From contig QKYT01000075.1 of the NCBI GenBank assembly GCA_003550305.1, positions 122,862-186,861 on the forward strand: a DNA stretch of 64,000 bases, in the 5' to 3' direction. Source of the stretch: Glomus cerebriforme. Lineage: Eukaryota > Glomeromycota > Glomeromycetes > Glomerales > Glomeraceae. Shown piece after piece: positions 11,667-24,132 of this stretch. Position 1 is the stretch's first letter. Each line of letters begins with the position of its first letter. The notes beneath the pieces were generated by a model. The model did not search any database. It saw only the letters and a program-made list of their open reading frames with translations, and was not told the DNA's origin. Both the position numbers and the translations under genes were made by a program.

Positions 11667-14394
11667 ATTAAAGAACATTCAAAAAAAAAATAGATTTTCA
11701 ATATAAATTAATAACCATTCGTCACGTGAGTTGACGCAGTAAATCAATTTCAAAAACGTATTTATATTTCCTATATAATGAAAACAGAATGTCAGAATAA
11801 ATTTATAATAAAGTATTTTTTTTCACATAGTAGCATAGTAGTGATTTGTTGTTTGATTATTTAAACTATTTGTTTATCATTCATATCAAAATAAAGATTC
11901 CACACGAAAACAAGAATAAAAGAAGGATTTAAAGTTTTCTTGGCTTTTATAGTGATACATACATAGTAAAGCAGCAGCAGCATTAGCGGTAAAACAACAA
12001 ACGTAAAAAAAATTTATTCTTAAAATTTTTACACAAGAGATCAACTGCATACCGATGTTTACGGAATGATAATAATATTAACGTAATGATGATACCATAT
12101 TCCATTGTCTGTTATAACTTAATTCCTAAAGATAACTAACATTTGATTGGTTACAAGTGTATTCGTAGAGATCAATGATATGAATCATCCGAGAAATCCG
12201 AGATAGCCGCATCGCCCCAAAAAGTATGCAAAGAATGTAGTGCAACCACGTTGGATCTGACGCAGCATTAATTGCACGATGATGTCATAGGAATTACACT
12301 GAAGTTACACATACACAAAAACAATCATATAAAACTCTCACGGAAAAAAAATGTAGAACCAGATAAAATAATCCACGTTGCATTATGATTTTTTTTTTTT
12401 TTTTTTTACAGGGAAGACAAAACAGATTTTATACTCAGTGGGGGGCTTAGAAAGTGGCTATTGAAGAAAAATAATAGATTAGTAAGATAGATAAGATAAA
12501 TGCGTATTCAACAAGGAAGTCGGGAAAATCTAAAAGAATTAAAAGAACTTAAAAAGAATTTTTTTTGTTTTAAAGTTTACAATGATTTTTCTTTTCGCTC
12601 AAATTCTCTTTCTTGTGAGAGTTAATTTAGAAAGATCTAAGAAGCTTAATGCGTAAGGAAAAAAAAAAAAAAATTTTTTTTTGATCTTTTGAATAAGCCT
12701 CTGCAAATCGTCACACGACATTGGATAAATCGGTACATGGACCCTGCTTTTTGAAAATATGATATCAAGGTTATCAAGGGTATTTTTTTTTATTGTACAA
12801 TTTATATAATCTATTGAAAGTCTACAGATGGAAGATCACTGTGTCTGTAGATCATTACAACAAAAAAAAAATATTTCCAAACTTATGTTCATTAAAAATA
12901 CTTTTTTTTTTCTTCCGTTTTTCCGCGTATTGTCCCTTTTTTTCTTCCCCCATTTTTCTTGTGTGTGTGATTTTTACTTCGAGAAGGGATAGTCTATGCC
13001 AAATGAAGATGTATTAAAAATACATCAGAGCAGTGATTGGTTTACACGCGACTTAAAGTGATAAAATTGGGTTTCAAGGTTCCCATAATTCGTAATTTCA
13101 TTATGATTTCTTGGTTTTATCAACTTACGCGTAAATACGTTAAGATTAAAACGGAGTATAAATTGCGTCAGTTTATTTATGGGTTATCGTTATCTATTTT
13201 ATATAAATATTTTTATTAATAATAAATACGGACGCGTTTCTTCCGAATTTAAGGCTGTTTTCCGCATAATCTCAAATATCTATAAACCTATATAAACTCT
13301 GATTACTATAATTATACTCATATAAATCAAGTTTAAAATAAATAAATAGTATGGGAAGGTAACGATTGTATATTATTTAAAACTTTTTTTTTCTTTCAAT
13401 TAAATGCGCCACATTTTAATTATTTAAATAAAAAATTAGCATTTGAGCCTTCTTTTTATTATTACTTTTTTCATTCTCCCATAAATGATTTCGTTCACAC
13501 TTTCCCTAAAATAATTTTTTCTTTACTTTTAAGACTCTTCCGAACCTAAAGAATGTAAAAAGATTCCATCAGTAAACTTTAATAAAAACTATAAATAAAA
13601 ATCATGTATATATATATATATTATCTCAATAAATAAATACAATAGAATGAAAATAATATATATATATATATATATAAATTAAAAATATTTATGTATTATA
13701 TTTATTTTATTCAATTCAATTGAAAAAAAAATGTTTCAACTGTTGTTTCACTAGTTTGCATATACTACATTTTGATTGGTAGAATTTTTTTTTATAAACA
13801 GCTGGCCTTGTTTACTTGTTGACTTACCGGCTGCAATTTTTTCGATCAGGTAGAAACACTTTCTTGTGTTCTTCTAGCTCTTTTTTTTTTTATCTTCTGA
13901 ACCGACCATTTAAAAATTTTCATTTTACGCAAGGTTTTTCTTGTTTATTATTTGTTCTTTTAATAATATATTAATAACTTGATACAAATTTTGTTTATTC
14001 GGTTCTTGAATTCTCTAACACTACTAGCGACGGACTGTAACGTGCTCACGAACAACGTAAATTTTCTCAACGCTGCAGCCTCGATTATTTATTAAGGAGA
14101 TTAATTGAATTTTACGATTGTTGACGTGTTCCGCTGATACGATCAATTATTCTTTTACGATTTTTTTTTTACGTTATTTGGTTTGTGAGAATTTCATGTA
14201 ACACTTCATAAGTATTTATTAAATTTTTGAAATATTCAAAATTAATAAAATATGCTTCTTCATTCTTTTTTTTAAAAAAAATGTAGTAACGCACTTTAAA
14301 TAATAAACGGGTAGAAATCATTTTTCTTCGGATAACTTTAATTTAATTAATCTTTGACTAAATTGTGTGTGTAATATTTCGTAGACGATACATA
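11667..14394. other. Long intergenic region, no supported gene
   Basis: About 2.7 kb between the T5orf172 gene and the CP2 factor. Only short frames built from T-rich sequence are present, none with a recognisable domain. It contains several runs of A or T of 10-19 bases. The part from about 13800, which is less AT-rich, is the likely promoter and 5' UTR of the CP2 gene, with a tcgtag acceptor-like site about 10 bases before the start codon. Confidence 0.5.
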
Positions 14395-16654
14395 ATGTTA
14401 CCTGTAGCACCACACATGCATTCAAGTTACGGTGGTTTTAACCCACATTTCGGGCCGACGGGATACCCTCCTCACACGTAAGTACTTTTATATATAAAGA
14501 TGTATATATATACATATTTTTTTTTTGTCGCAAACAATCTAATTCGACGATATCACATTTTCAAATATCACATGAGCAATAAAACATGAAATATAAGAAT
14601 TACTTTTTAATCATTTTCTGTTTTCATTTAGTATCAGATACCATCAAGATTCTTATTCTCCAACATAGTGAGTACAAATTTGCCTTTGTTGATCAATAAA
14701 TTCCTGATACGAATATTAAATTTTTTTACTCTTTCTTTTTTTTTTTTTAAAAAAAAAAGTAGCCCAACGTCTCCATCTAATACTACTTATAAACCTCATG
14801 ATTCACATCAAAATCCTCAGTTAATGAATCAACATGGTCAATTAATGCCAACAACTTCACTTCCACCCGTGAGTCCTGTTCCTGTATCATCATCACAACC
14901 GGATCTTAGTCCAGTTAATTCTCCACTTAATAATAACGGTGGCAACGGATATCACATGCCACATCATGTTCAACATCAATCTAATGTTACTACAAACACC
15001 ACTTATCATAATTCTGAACAAGCTCAACAGCCTCAACAATCTTCGAATCAAGAAGCTTCAAATTATAGTAGTAGTACTGTTACTCCTGTTAGCATGCCTT
15101 CTCCACCTGAAAGTATTCCTCCTCATCAATCATCGTAAGTAATGTTAAAGTAACATTTTATTGTTATATGTAGCATTCTTTATAATTGATTATGATCTTA
15201 TCCGCTAGAAATTTGCGATTTGAAATACTTCTTGAAGCACCTACTGCTTCTGCTCAACGTATCGACGAGACCCCCATAACATACCTTAACAAAGGTCAAT
15301 ATTATGCAATTGGATTGCAAGATCATGATAAATATGATGCTGAATTTACGACCATCATCAAAGTAATGTTTCATGATGATACTCATCGTAAAATGGCTTC
15401 TACTTATTGGAGTTTTTGGTTAACACAACAAGCATCACCTAAAAATGCCAGAGCTGTTGATATTGGTGAGTGATATTTGTTTGAATTCAGTGTTATATAT
15501 TATTTATCATATAAAATAAAAAAAAATTAAAATATTCTAAATCTTTATAAAGATAAAGCTGCATCAACTGGAGTCAGTAATGTAGAAACAAAAATTTTTG
15601 ATCGTGTACAATTCCAATGGAATGGCAAGAAAGGTGCAAAAATTTTTGTACGTTTCAATTGCCTTTCAACAGATTTTTCTCGAATAAAAGGGGTTAAAGG
15701 TATTCCACTAAGGATTCATGTTGAGACAAAGTGCGATAATGGTACAATCTGTACATCTCTCGAAAGATCCTTTGCTAAAATCAAATTATTTAGGGACAAA
15801 GTAAGTAGTGAATTTATTTATTAATAAATTCATCTGATTAATTATCACAAACTGATATTCGATTTTTATTTAGGGTGCCGAACGTAAAAATAAAGATGAT
15901 CAAAAACATTTAGAAAAAATGTGCGAGAAGATGAGAGGTATAATAGGAAATTTTCCTTCTTATTTAATGTTTAATCAAAGATATTCACAAATTAAATTTT
16001 TATCAAACACGTTAAGCTAAATCACAAGAAACAACGCCAATGATAATGATGTATGCTCCACCGAATCCTGTAACTGTATTTAATGAATGTACAAGAAATA
16101 ACAATGACGCGTCGGATGATGAAGAAATTTTAAATCTTTCCGAGACTTTAAATAATCTTGATCCAGATGTAGAAGGGAGTGAGTTAATGACCCTTCAATT
16201 AGGCAAGCGTAAGAGATTCTCAATGGGATCCGATATCTTAGAGCCTTTGGACTGCGATCCTACTTATGTTCCACATTTAAGGAAACGGCGTGCAGGTATA
16301 AAATAGATCAATAATTTTATTTATTATATACAATTATATTAATTATATTTCTATTTCTATATTATTTCTATAGTTCTTTGTATTTATGTTAAACTGCCAG
16401 GTGAACCTGTTTATAAAGCTGTTTATCTTAATCATCTCACTGTTCAAGACCTTATTACAAAACTCACCGATAAACTTTCTGAGAAAATTGATCTTCAAGG
16501 TCAACAAATCACGAATGTAATTAGGTGCACTAAACGTAACCTTACCGTCCGTTTGGATGATGATTCGATTCACCAAATCGAGGATGAAACAGATATGGAA
16601 GTCGATTTTCAGATTGGACAAGATGGAAACGTGCAGTTGACATTGAAATATTAA
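14395..16654 (+). CDS. CP2/Grainyhead-type transcription factor
   Basis: Eight exons (14395-14477, 14632-14667, 14763-15134, 15209-15465, 15553-15800, 15874-15937, 16017-16295, 16374-16654) encode 539 residues. The first ~165 residues are Pro/Ser/Gln/Asn-rich. The CP2 DNA-binding domain follows: LRFEILLEAPTASAQRIDET, TYLNKGQYYAIGLQ, FDRVQFQWNGKKGAK, RIKGVKGIPLRIHVETKC and KLFRDKGAERKNKDDQKH, which are the characteristic Grainyhead/CP2 blocks. After a linker with a basic stretch (GKRKRFSMGSD, LRKRRA) the last ~95 residues (VKLPGEPVYKAVYLNHLTVQ, IIRCTKRNL-like, LTLKY end) resemble the C-terminal ubiquitin-like dimerisation region. Such factors control cell-wall and epithelial-barrier programmes in fungi and animals; the targets here are unknown. 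Confidence 0.9.
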
Positions 16655-17360
16655 AATATAATCAGTCTTGGAAAGAAAAGAAAGGAGTTGTTTTATATTA
16701 ATGAATTAAAATGAATAATTATTATATAGTTAAATATCATAAATATTTAAGAATTTATTTAAGTTCTCAAGTTGATTACTTCCATACTTTTATATTATTT
16801 ATAATTAGTGTAAATATTTTTAAGAAAAAAGGGGACGAATTTTTTGTAAAAAATTACTTATTTTCGTATCGACTTAATCATATTTTTCTTGTAAATTTTT
16901 TTNTTTTTTTTTTGCATCTTTTCTTTTTTTTTAACATTTCTCCCAAGCATTTTTTTCTTTGCGTAGGTTTTTTTTTTCTATTATTTGGAAGTATTTTGAA
17001 CTTTATTCATAACTATTAAAAGTATACATATATATAAAAATGACCAAAGTTTTTTTTTATTATTTTAGTAATTAGGCAGTAAATACACTTTTTAGTATTT
17101 CCTTTTTTTCTTGGGAATTTTTTAGTTTTTAGTTTTTTTGATTTTATTTCCTTGTAAATAATTTTTTTTGATTTTTTCTTAAAAAAAAATAAATAAATAA
17201 AAAAGAAAAAAAAATATATTCGGTTCTTTCATTTAAAAAAAACTTGTACAGCAAAATTACGCGTCAATCTTTTTTTTTCTTGAACTTTTTCTTTATTTCG
17301 ATCTTTGAAGCAACTAGCATAATTCTAGTAGATAAAATGCCAATGCTGAAATTATCATTC
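16655..17360. other. T-rich convergent intergenic region
   Basis: This lies between the ends of two convergent genes and holds long poly-T/poly-A runs, including one undetermined base at 16903. It probably comprises two 3' UTRs. No gene is supported. Confidence 0.55.
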
Positions 17361-18020
17361 TTACAGTACTAATAAAATTACTAAAAAACTGTATATATAT
17401 CTCATATTTATATCTTTTGATGGAATAGTCGATGAAGTAGTTGGCGAAGTATCTGGAAGAGTTGACTGAATAGATAAAGTAGGTATAAGAGATGATGGAG
17501 TTGATGGAGGATTTGATGGAGGAGTTGACGTAATTGATGTAGTTGATGGATTTGATGGAGTAACTGATTTTTTAACGCAATTTGCGGATCCACATGAATT
17601 ACAATCAGGTTCTACTATTACACATATTTCATCATCAGCACATTTATGGCAAATTGGATAAGTAAAACATTGGATACAACCTATTTTTATATAAAAATTT
17701 CAGTTAATAATAATAATAATTTAATAAAAAGAGGTACAGTATTTACCGCTGGATTGGCAATAAGCTTTTGGGCATGAGTAACAGTCTTGTTTTGTTACGA
17801 TACATTCTCCATTTTCGCAAGGAGGATCGCACGTTGGAATATATTGTGCACAAATAACGCATTCATTGTCTATATATATATATATTTATTTATTTAGTCA
17901 TTTATTAATAAAAATAAGTTTTCACCATAAAATTTACTAACCTAATGTATTACAAGTTTTTATCAAGATAAAAACAAGAATACACATTAAATAAAAATAT
18001 TCGAGATGGGATTTAAACAT
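17361..18020 (-). CDS. Small Cys-rich secreted or surface-anchored protein
   Basis: Three exons (18020-17942, 17869-17747, 17680-17361) give 173 residues. The N-terminus (residues ~8-22, FYLMCILVFILI core) is a hydrophobic signal-peptide-like segment. Residues ~27-100 contain about 16 cysteines in repeated CxxC-type pairs (ECVICAQY, CDPPCENGEC, CYSCPKAYC, CIQCFTYPICHKC, CNSCGSANC). A Ser/Thr/Pro-rich stalk of ~55 residues follows, and the protein closes with a hydrophobic tail (YSFLVILLVL), the arrangement expected of a GPI-anchored or single-pass surface protein. I do not recognise a named family. Such architecture is common in fungal wall proteins and candidate host-interaction proteins. 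The gene is convergent with the CP2 factor. Confidence 0.8.
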
Positions 18021-18204
18021 TTCTTTAATTTGGAGACGGGAAGGAAAAAGGGGTAAAAACTCTTTATATAAAAGCTTATAAAAAATCTCGTTATAAAAAT
18101 TAGGCGTTTAACGCCATATAAAGGTCATGAGGTTAACAATCGAATTATCCATTTTCGGTAACCTCCGAACTTTATTGCGCTTTACTAGTCATTTGATAGG
18201 GGTT

Positions 18205-19256
18205 TTATGAAATGTCATCATCACTACTATTATCACTATATACCAATAATGATGACAAAGGGTTACTATTATTAGCGCTAGATTTCGTTTCTGCAAAGTC
18301 CTTCTCTTCAATAACAATTTTTTCATTATACTTTGTTTCTTTTTTTGGTGATAAAGAATCATTTGACTTTTCAATTCTAATTCGTTTATTTTCTCTTTCG
18401 TATTCATCAGAATCATGTGATGTTGTTTTCTCCGATGATGATATTTCCTGCCCAATTTTCGGTGATGAGGATTCTTGTGGTGACAACGGTCCTTGCTTGA
18501 TGGTTACCGGTAACGATTTTTTACGTGTAGGTTTAACGGTTTTTTTCACAGCATTCGCTAATATCATTTGTTGTGAATCGCGTTTTAAAGTATTCACTTT
18601 TGCCGATAATGGAACGGATTCATGATGTATAATGGGTTTTGAAGTTACAGCTTTATCGGCTTCAGCCGCAGCTCTAATTATTGAAACCCAAAAATCGTTT
18701 TGAGATATACGAGGATGGTTTTTTTAAAGCAAAATGAAGAAATAAAATGATTTTATGAATACGAACCGCCTAAATTTTTCGATTTCTTCTTCATCTCTCT
18801 TCGTTTTTTCTAAATCTTTAACACGCTCTTCGCTTTCTAATGTTGCCAAAAATTCTATTTCATCCTCATCTAATCTGTGAATTAAATTACCTACAAATGT
18901 TAATCGTAAATTGTTCAATCGTATTCCCAAAGACAAGTTCAAATAATCAATTATTAAGCATATTATCACATACTAAATCTAGTCATTTCCTGAAATGCTT
19001 CTTCCTTCTTTACTTTTTGTTCCTGTAATCTTTCATATAATGTTCGAGGATCATAGTTCTCCTCAATAGGAGGAGGCTCTAATATAACAATATGATAAGT
19101 TAGTAAGTTCGGAGATAAAAGTTTCACAACTTTTTTTTGAAAATAAAAAAATTTGACAATACTTTCGCCTATTCTTTCAAAAGCTTTCTTCCATTCTTCC
19201 TGTCTTTTAACTCTAGCATCTTCTAATTCTTTTGAAGAAACAAATTTATTTTCCAT
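18205..19256 (-). CDS. FAM192A/Fyv6 N-terminal domain protein (PIP30-like)
   Basis: Four exons (19256-19163, 19078-18974, 18890-18767, 18673-18205) give 263 residues. The first ~105 residues match the FAM192A/Fyv6 N-terminal domain: MENKFVSSKELEDARVKRQE, EWKKAFERI, then ENYDPRTLYERLQEQKVKKE and LIHRLDEDEIEFLATLE. The human homologue (PSME3IP1/PIP30) binds the proteasome activator PA28-gamma and the yeast protein Fyv6 acts in the spliceosome; which role applies here is not visible. The C-terminal half is charged, Ser/Lys-rich and disordered and ends in an acidic serine run (SDNSSDDDIS), like the Ser/Asp-rich tail of PIP30 bound by PA28-gamma. The exon 3 donor (GTTCGT) is weak but the only one that keeps frame. 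The gene is divergent from BOLA3 with 82 bp between start codons. Confidence 0.85.
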
Positions 19257-19338
19257 ACCTCTCGTCAGTTGGAATAGTGGCTTAATGTTGATCGACACTT
19301 TAAGCGCACGTGGAAAAGCTTGTTAAATCAAACAATTA
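19257..19338. promoter_or_regulatory. 82-bp divergent promoter, FAM192A-like / BOLA3
   Basis: Only 82 bases separate the two divergent start codons, so both promoters and 5' UTRs must overlap here or extend into the coding exons. If an internal Met of BOLA3 at 19369 is used, the spacing is 112 bases. Confidence 0.55.
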
Positions 19339-19879
19339 ATGATCTACAGACCCCTTCTTTCGAATATGTCATATACATTGAAACGTACCGTTTTTCAGCG
19401 AACTTTAATAAAATTTAACAAACGTCCAATTATACAAACAAAGCATAAAATTCAAATAAACTTTCTTCGAAATTTTGTCGATAATGCTCCTAAATCTCAA
19501 TTAACCGATGGAGAAAAATATCTTTATGACAAATTGCATTCGAAATTTCAACCTATTAAATTAAACGTGGAAGATATTTCAGGTGAATTATTTGATTTTT
19601 TTTATATTCTATACATTGAAAAATATGTATATATTTTTATTCAATTTATTCGATATTTTGTTAAAAGGAGGATGTGGATCAATGTACGCGATCGAAATTT
19701 CTTCAGAAGCATTTAAAGGACTCTCTGTGATTAAACAACATCGCCTAGTTAATGATTTACTACAAGATGATATTAAGAAAATGCATGGAATAAGGGTAAT
19801 TATTAAAGGTGATTTATTTTCCCCTCAACTTTTAATAATTTATACGTATATTTACTAGCTTAAAACTTCGGCGGATTAA
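19339..19879 (+). CDS. BOLA3: Mitochondrial BolA-like protein 3
   Basis: BolA3 helps deliver [4Fe-4S] clusters to mitochondrial targets such as lipoate synthase, with Nfu1 or glutaredoxin 5. Three exons (19339-19582, 19668-19795, 19859-19879) give 130 residues. The first ~50 residues are basic and lack acidic residues, as expected of a mitochondrial presequence. The BolA domain reads LTDGEKYLYDKLHSKFQPIK, VEDISGGCGSMYAIEISSEA, VIKQHRLVNDLL and KKMHGIR. The GCGSMY segment carries the conserved cysteine that marks the mitochondrial BolA3 group, and the His of HxL/MHG matches the second ligand. The last exon encodes only six residues (LKTSAD). An alternative start at the internal Met (19369) is possible. 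Confidence 0.92.
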
Positions 19880-20027
19880 GATAACTTACGAGAAAGACCA
19901 ATTCAGAATTATTTCTATTTTAATACATTAAAATTAATAGTCTAAGCAAAATACGGCAATTTATGTACAAATTACAAAATAAATTATTTTTAAATAAAGA
20001 GAGATTAGCATAATTGAGATATTCAAG

Positions 20028-21669
20028 TTATTCTCTAGATAATTTTTGAAAATATGTAGATCCATTATTGTCAGATATACTCTTTTGCAATGATGACCAA
20101 ATACGATTGGCAATTTTCAATGCAAACCCAGCCGTTACCCATATACCACCTACAAGCCCGCTTAATCTAACCAAAAATGTAATAAAACCCATGCCATTCT
20201 CAGCGATTCGTACAGAAATTGGTTCAATATCATATTTAAAGAATATACCTATTAAAGTTATACAAAGTGAAATTAGAAAAGTCATTTCAAGAAAATATAC
20301 ATATTATTACCATAAACTTATACCTGGTACACCTCTTCCTCCTAAATCAATTACGCGAGAATAATCCGTAACGGAATATTGATTAGTTAACAAGACACGG
20401 TTATTATTATCGATATATGTCGTTGGAACCTGTAATAAATGACAAGATAACAGGTCAAATCCCAAAAATATTTCATAAAATATAATTGTTATTAAATACA
20501 ATTTTAAATCAACTCACAACTGACAAAAAGTACATAAAGGCTTCCATATCTAAAATTACACAAAAAAAAATTTTAAATTAAAACATATTTGACGCTTAAA
20601 TACGAAATTAAAACATACTAGCTTCGGCAATTTCGACACTATTATCAAGTGGATTTATAAGACGCGGATAATGAATTCCAAACGAAAATTCATCAATTCT
20701 ATGCGTGAAATTCATTACTTAAAATGATTTAATTAAATTAGCTATTTGATCGATCTGATCAGAAATTTAGTTTTGCATGGACTTTAAAAAATTTAATTTA
20801 CTTACCTTCAACAGCAGTATGATAGTAGCCATATCCATGGCCAAGTGCTGTAATATGTAAATTACCAGTAACTCTGTTGACATCTAAATATCCAAAAATC
20901 CTGCATGCTGTATGTGTGTCTTCTATTTGAATAATAAAAAATATTATTATATTAATTGAATAAAATACTATATATTAAATAATTACCGGGGACATCATTG
21001 TTCGAAGAAAATGGGTCATCTTTTGAGATAGCAGCCATCACCACCTGTCTAACATTTAATTGTGAATCGTTATCATCACTACTGATCGTGGAGAATTATT
21101 TGATTAATTATTTGCAAAAATATATTTATAGAGTAACATGATAATAGGAAATAAAATTACCCCAAAGGTTGTGCGGATCTTACTTCAAACGTTGTCTAAA
21201 AATTATTTAACATACATTTAAAAAATTTTTCTCATGCAAATTTCCATGGATTAAATGTGAATTTATATACCGATATTTTCTGTAGTTCGTTTGTCATATG
21301 TAGCCCCTCTCCAGCTACATCTATCACATCCACCGTCAAATCTGTTAGATCGTTACATTTCAATCTAATTTAGTTTTGTGCAATGTATTTAAAGTCAAAA
21401 TTAAATATTTATAACTTACAATTGCACGGAGTATTTACTGTAATATCGACATTAATTTGTAATTTATGGTTTATACTTTGGTCTACTATGAATTCGTATT
21501 TTTGATTAAGGTACCAATATTCTCTAAATTCACTAACTATCAGAAACCATAAACATATTGATACAATGATTGTCACAAGACCGCCTTGTGGACTTCGATC
21601 TTGACATTCTGCATCAACCTTTGGAAATGCATCAAACACAATTGCTTTTTTCAAAATTCGGGAAAACAT
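20028..21669 (-). CDS. ERV41: ER-Golgi cargo receptor Erv41 / ERGIC2
   Basis: Erv41 pairs with Erv46 in COPII vesicles and retrieves escaped ER proteins from the Golgi. Nine exons (21669-21420, 21341-21271, 21195-21161, 21081-20987, 20922-20806, 20717-20619, 20549-20518, 20429-20324, 20248-20028) give 341 residues. The N-terminal VFDAFPKVDAECQDRSPQGG block is followed by a first membrane span (~30-50, VTIIVSICLWFLIVSEF). The luminal domain has KLQINVDITVNTPC, ACRIFGYLDVNRVTGNLHIT, FTHRIDEFSFG, INPLDNS, VVPTTYIDNN and QYSVTDY. The second span near the C-terminus follows GFITFLVRLSGLVGGIWVTA. The acceptors of exons 2 and 6 were chosen to match the family (PCNYLTVDVIDVAGE and NFTHRIDEFSFG); earlier or later AGs break frame. 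The start is divergent from SSO with 358 bp between. Confidence 0.92.
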
Positions 21670-22027
21670 TGTCTATTGAGGATGAGGCGAAGTTTTTCTA
21701 TTTATAAATTTAATATATTACACCACGTTTTACAAATATAGTAAATCGTCGATCATCTATTATAAAAAAAAAATACTGCTCCAATTAAATTATTAAATTG
21801 CTAATACATTAATGAATAACCTGAATCATCTATTTGAGTAACTGTATTTAGTTGCATATAAGTAACATAAATAAATAATTTTCTTGATCGAATAATTTGT
21901 TATATTGTTAATTCCCTAGCCGATTTGCCCATTTATTATTCTCATTCTTTCATCTCTTTTTTCGACTTTCCTGACTTTTTAAACTCCTTAATAAACCAAT
22001 TTTAAATTTTTATTTTCATATTTAAAA

Positions 22028-23727
22028 ATGAGCGGGGGTTATGGTGATAAATATGCGGTAACTTTTTGTTTGTTAATTACTCATCTCTATTATAATAGAA
22101 ATTGCCTCGAAACTTACTTCTTATTTATTTAACAGGGAGGACAAGGTCATTATGGTAATCAAGGAGGGTATCCACAACAATCATATGGTCAACAACAATA
22201 TGAACAGCAATATGGGCAATATGGACAGCAACAAAGTTTTGGACAACAAGCGTATGCTCAACAGCAACAAAATTATAATCAACAATACAATAACCCAAAT
22301 GTTGGTTATACTCAACAAAATGTTGAGATGACTCAAGTCAATTCAGATATATCGAATTTGAACGTGTTTTTTCAGGAGGTATTTTACTTTAAAGGTTCAA
22401 TTAGGAAGAATCAATAGCAAGAGTTTCTAGGTGTCTTGACACTTGGTGAATCCCGTTGATTTTTTTTATTTAATCCACGTTTTTAGTCGATTGATATTAA
22501 AATCACTTTTTGATAATTCGCATTTGTTATATAAAACATAATATTCTAATATGTTTGAATTATTTAATTCAGGTTTCATCAATCTCAGATGTGATTCGTG
22601 AAATAAAAAACAATATTAGCCGTGTTGATGAATTACATTCACGCTCCTTGGGTACGATTAGTGAAGATGAAGCCAATAAACGTCAACTTGATTCAATTGT
22701 TGCAGAGACACGTAATCTTCTTGTTCAAGTAAAAGATAGAATCAAAAAAATAGAAGTTTCAAATCTGAAAGTTAATCCTGCGGATCTTGCAGTTCGAAAA
22801 CCACAGGTTGTTATAAGTATATATAATATATCGCGCTTTTTTATATCTATACGTTTTAAATGAAATCCTTCATATTTTAGACAGCTAATCTACGTCAAAA
22901 ATTCATGGATACTTTACAAGACTATCAAAAGGTTGAATATCAAAATCGTCAGAAATACAGAGACCGTATGGAAAGACAATACAGAATTGGTATGTTATGC
23001 AAGCATTGAAAATTTAATAATATTGGAATTCTAAAATGTCCTGATAGACAAGAGTTAATTAAATCAACAATTAATTCAATATTAGTTAAACCCAATGCTG
23101 CACAAGAAGAAATTGACAATGCATTAGATAATGATGACGGTGGGCAAATTTTCGCGCAGTCGGTTAGTTTATATTTCTTTGAGTTAAATTTAATTTACTA
23201 CATTTAAGAATAACCTCGTATTTAAATGATTTATTAGCTAATGAACTCAACAAGGTATGGTGCAGCGAAAGATGCTTTACAAGAAGTGCAAAAACGACAC
23301 GATGATATTAAAAAGATTGAAAAAACTATTGAAGTAAGTTAGTTACCTTTTTCTTCAAACTAATATTTAAATCGTTCTTTTACTTATTTAGTTGATAATT
23401 TTAGGAACTCGCAAATCTTTTTCAAGAAATGCAAATTCTTGTTGAAGCTCAAGATACAGCAGTTACTCAAATCGAAGACCATGCAGCTCAAGTTCAAACG
23501 GATTTGGAGCAAGGTGTTGTTCATGTAGAGAAAGCTTTAGATAGTGCAAAAGCCGCAAGAAGGGTAGGTTGAATTTTTTATATATTTACATTAAAGACGG
23601 TTGAATGCTGACTAATTCTTATTTGATTATTTAGAAAAAATGGTATTGCTTCTTCATTACAATCGTTCTCCTAGCAGTAATAGTCGCATTAGCATACTAC
23701 TTTTTAATCTACAAGAAAAAGAATTAA
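22028..23727 (+). CDS. SSO1: Plasma-membrane syntaxin, Qa-SNARE (Sso1/2 type)
   Basis: This t-SNARE pairs with Sec9 and a synaptobrevin for exocytosis at the plasma membrane. Eight exons (22028-22057, 22136-22378, 22573-22806, 22881-22989, 23086-23162, 23238-23333, 23405-23563, 23635-23727) encode 346 residues. An unusual Gln/Gly/Tyr-rich head (residues ~11-75, repeated YGQQQ/GQYGQQ) precedes the three-helix Habc region. The SNARE motif includes VQKRHDDIKKIEKTIEELAN and MQILVEAQDTAVTQIEDHA with the ionic zero-layer Gln at residue 279 (VEAQDT). A basic juxtamembrane run (AARRKKWYC) leads into the C-terminal membrane anchor and KKKN tail. The head is longer and more Gln-rich than in yeast Sso proteins. 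Symbol by family; paralogues elsewhere cannot be excluded. Confidence 0.92.
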
Positions 23728-24132
23728 ACAAATCCATTGTAAAAGTGTGGTACATTTCATTAGCTTGTTATCCTCCTCAATAATTGGATATCAAGCAAGT
23801 CAAAAAACTTTGGTGGATCGGGGGGTATGAATTATTTCGGACATTTTGACAATCATTTTCATCATAGTTAACGCGTTTTCCATTATCGTTCCCTTTTATA
23901 TAGATTTATTTAATTTTTAGATTAAAAAAAACAAAAACCATAATCATCCTCTAATAACTTGTACTTATATGATGTAAAAGAAAAATTCCTTATTCTGTTA
24001 TAATCTTTAGTAATAATCATATATTAATGTTTGATTGTTTATTGCCGGTAAAATTATATAAATTTAACATTCGCTACCATCTTTTACTTTGTATTTTTTA
24101 ATTCAGATTTGAAGGATAAAAATTGAATAAAA
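23728..24132. other. Convergent 3' intergenic region
   Basis: AT-rich spacer between the end of SSO and the end of the minus-strand coiled-coil gene; it probably holds both 3' UTRs. Nothing else is seen. Confidence 0.5.

Noticed and set aside
12793..13219. Two adjacent plus-strand frames of 74 and 60 codons
   Set aside because: They are built from poly-T and T-rich sequence, giving Phe/Tyr/Lys-rich peptides without any recognisable domain.
18212..18625. Plus-strand frame of 137 codons
   Set aside because: It is the antisense shadow of the last exon of the FAM192A-like gene, whose minus-strand frame is supported by domain match and splicing.
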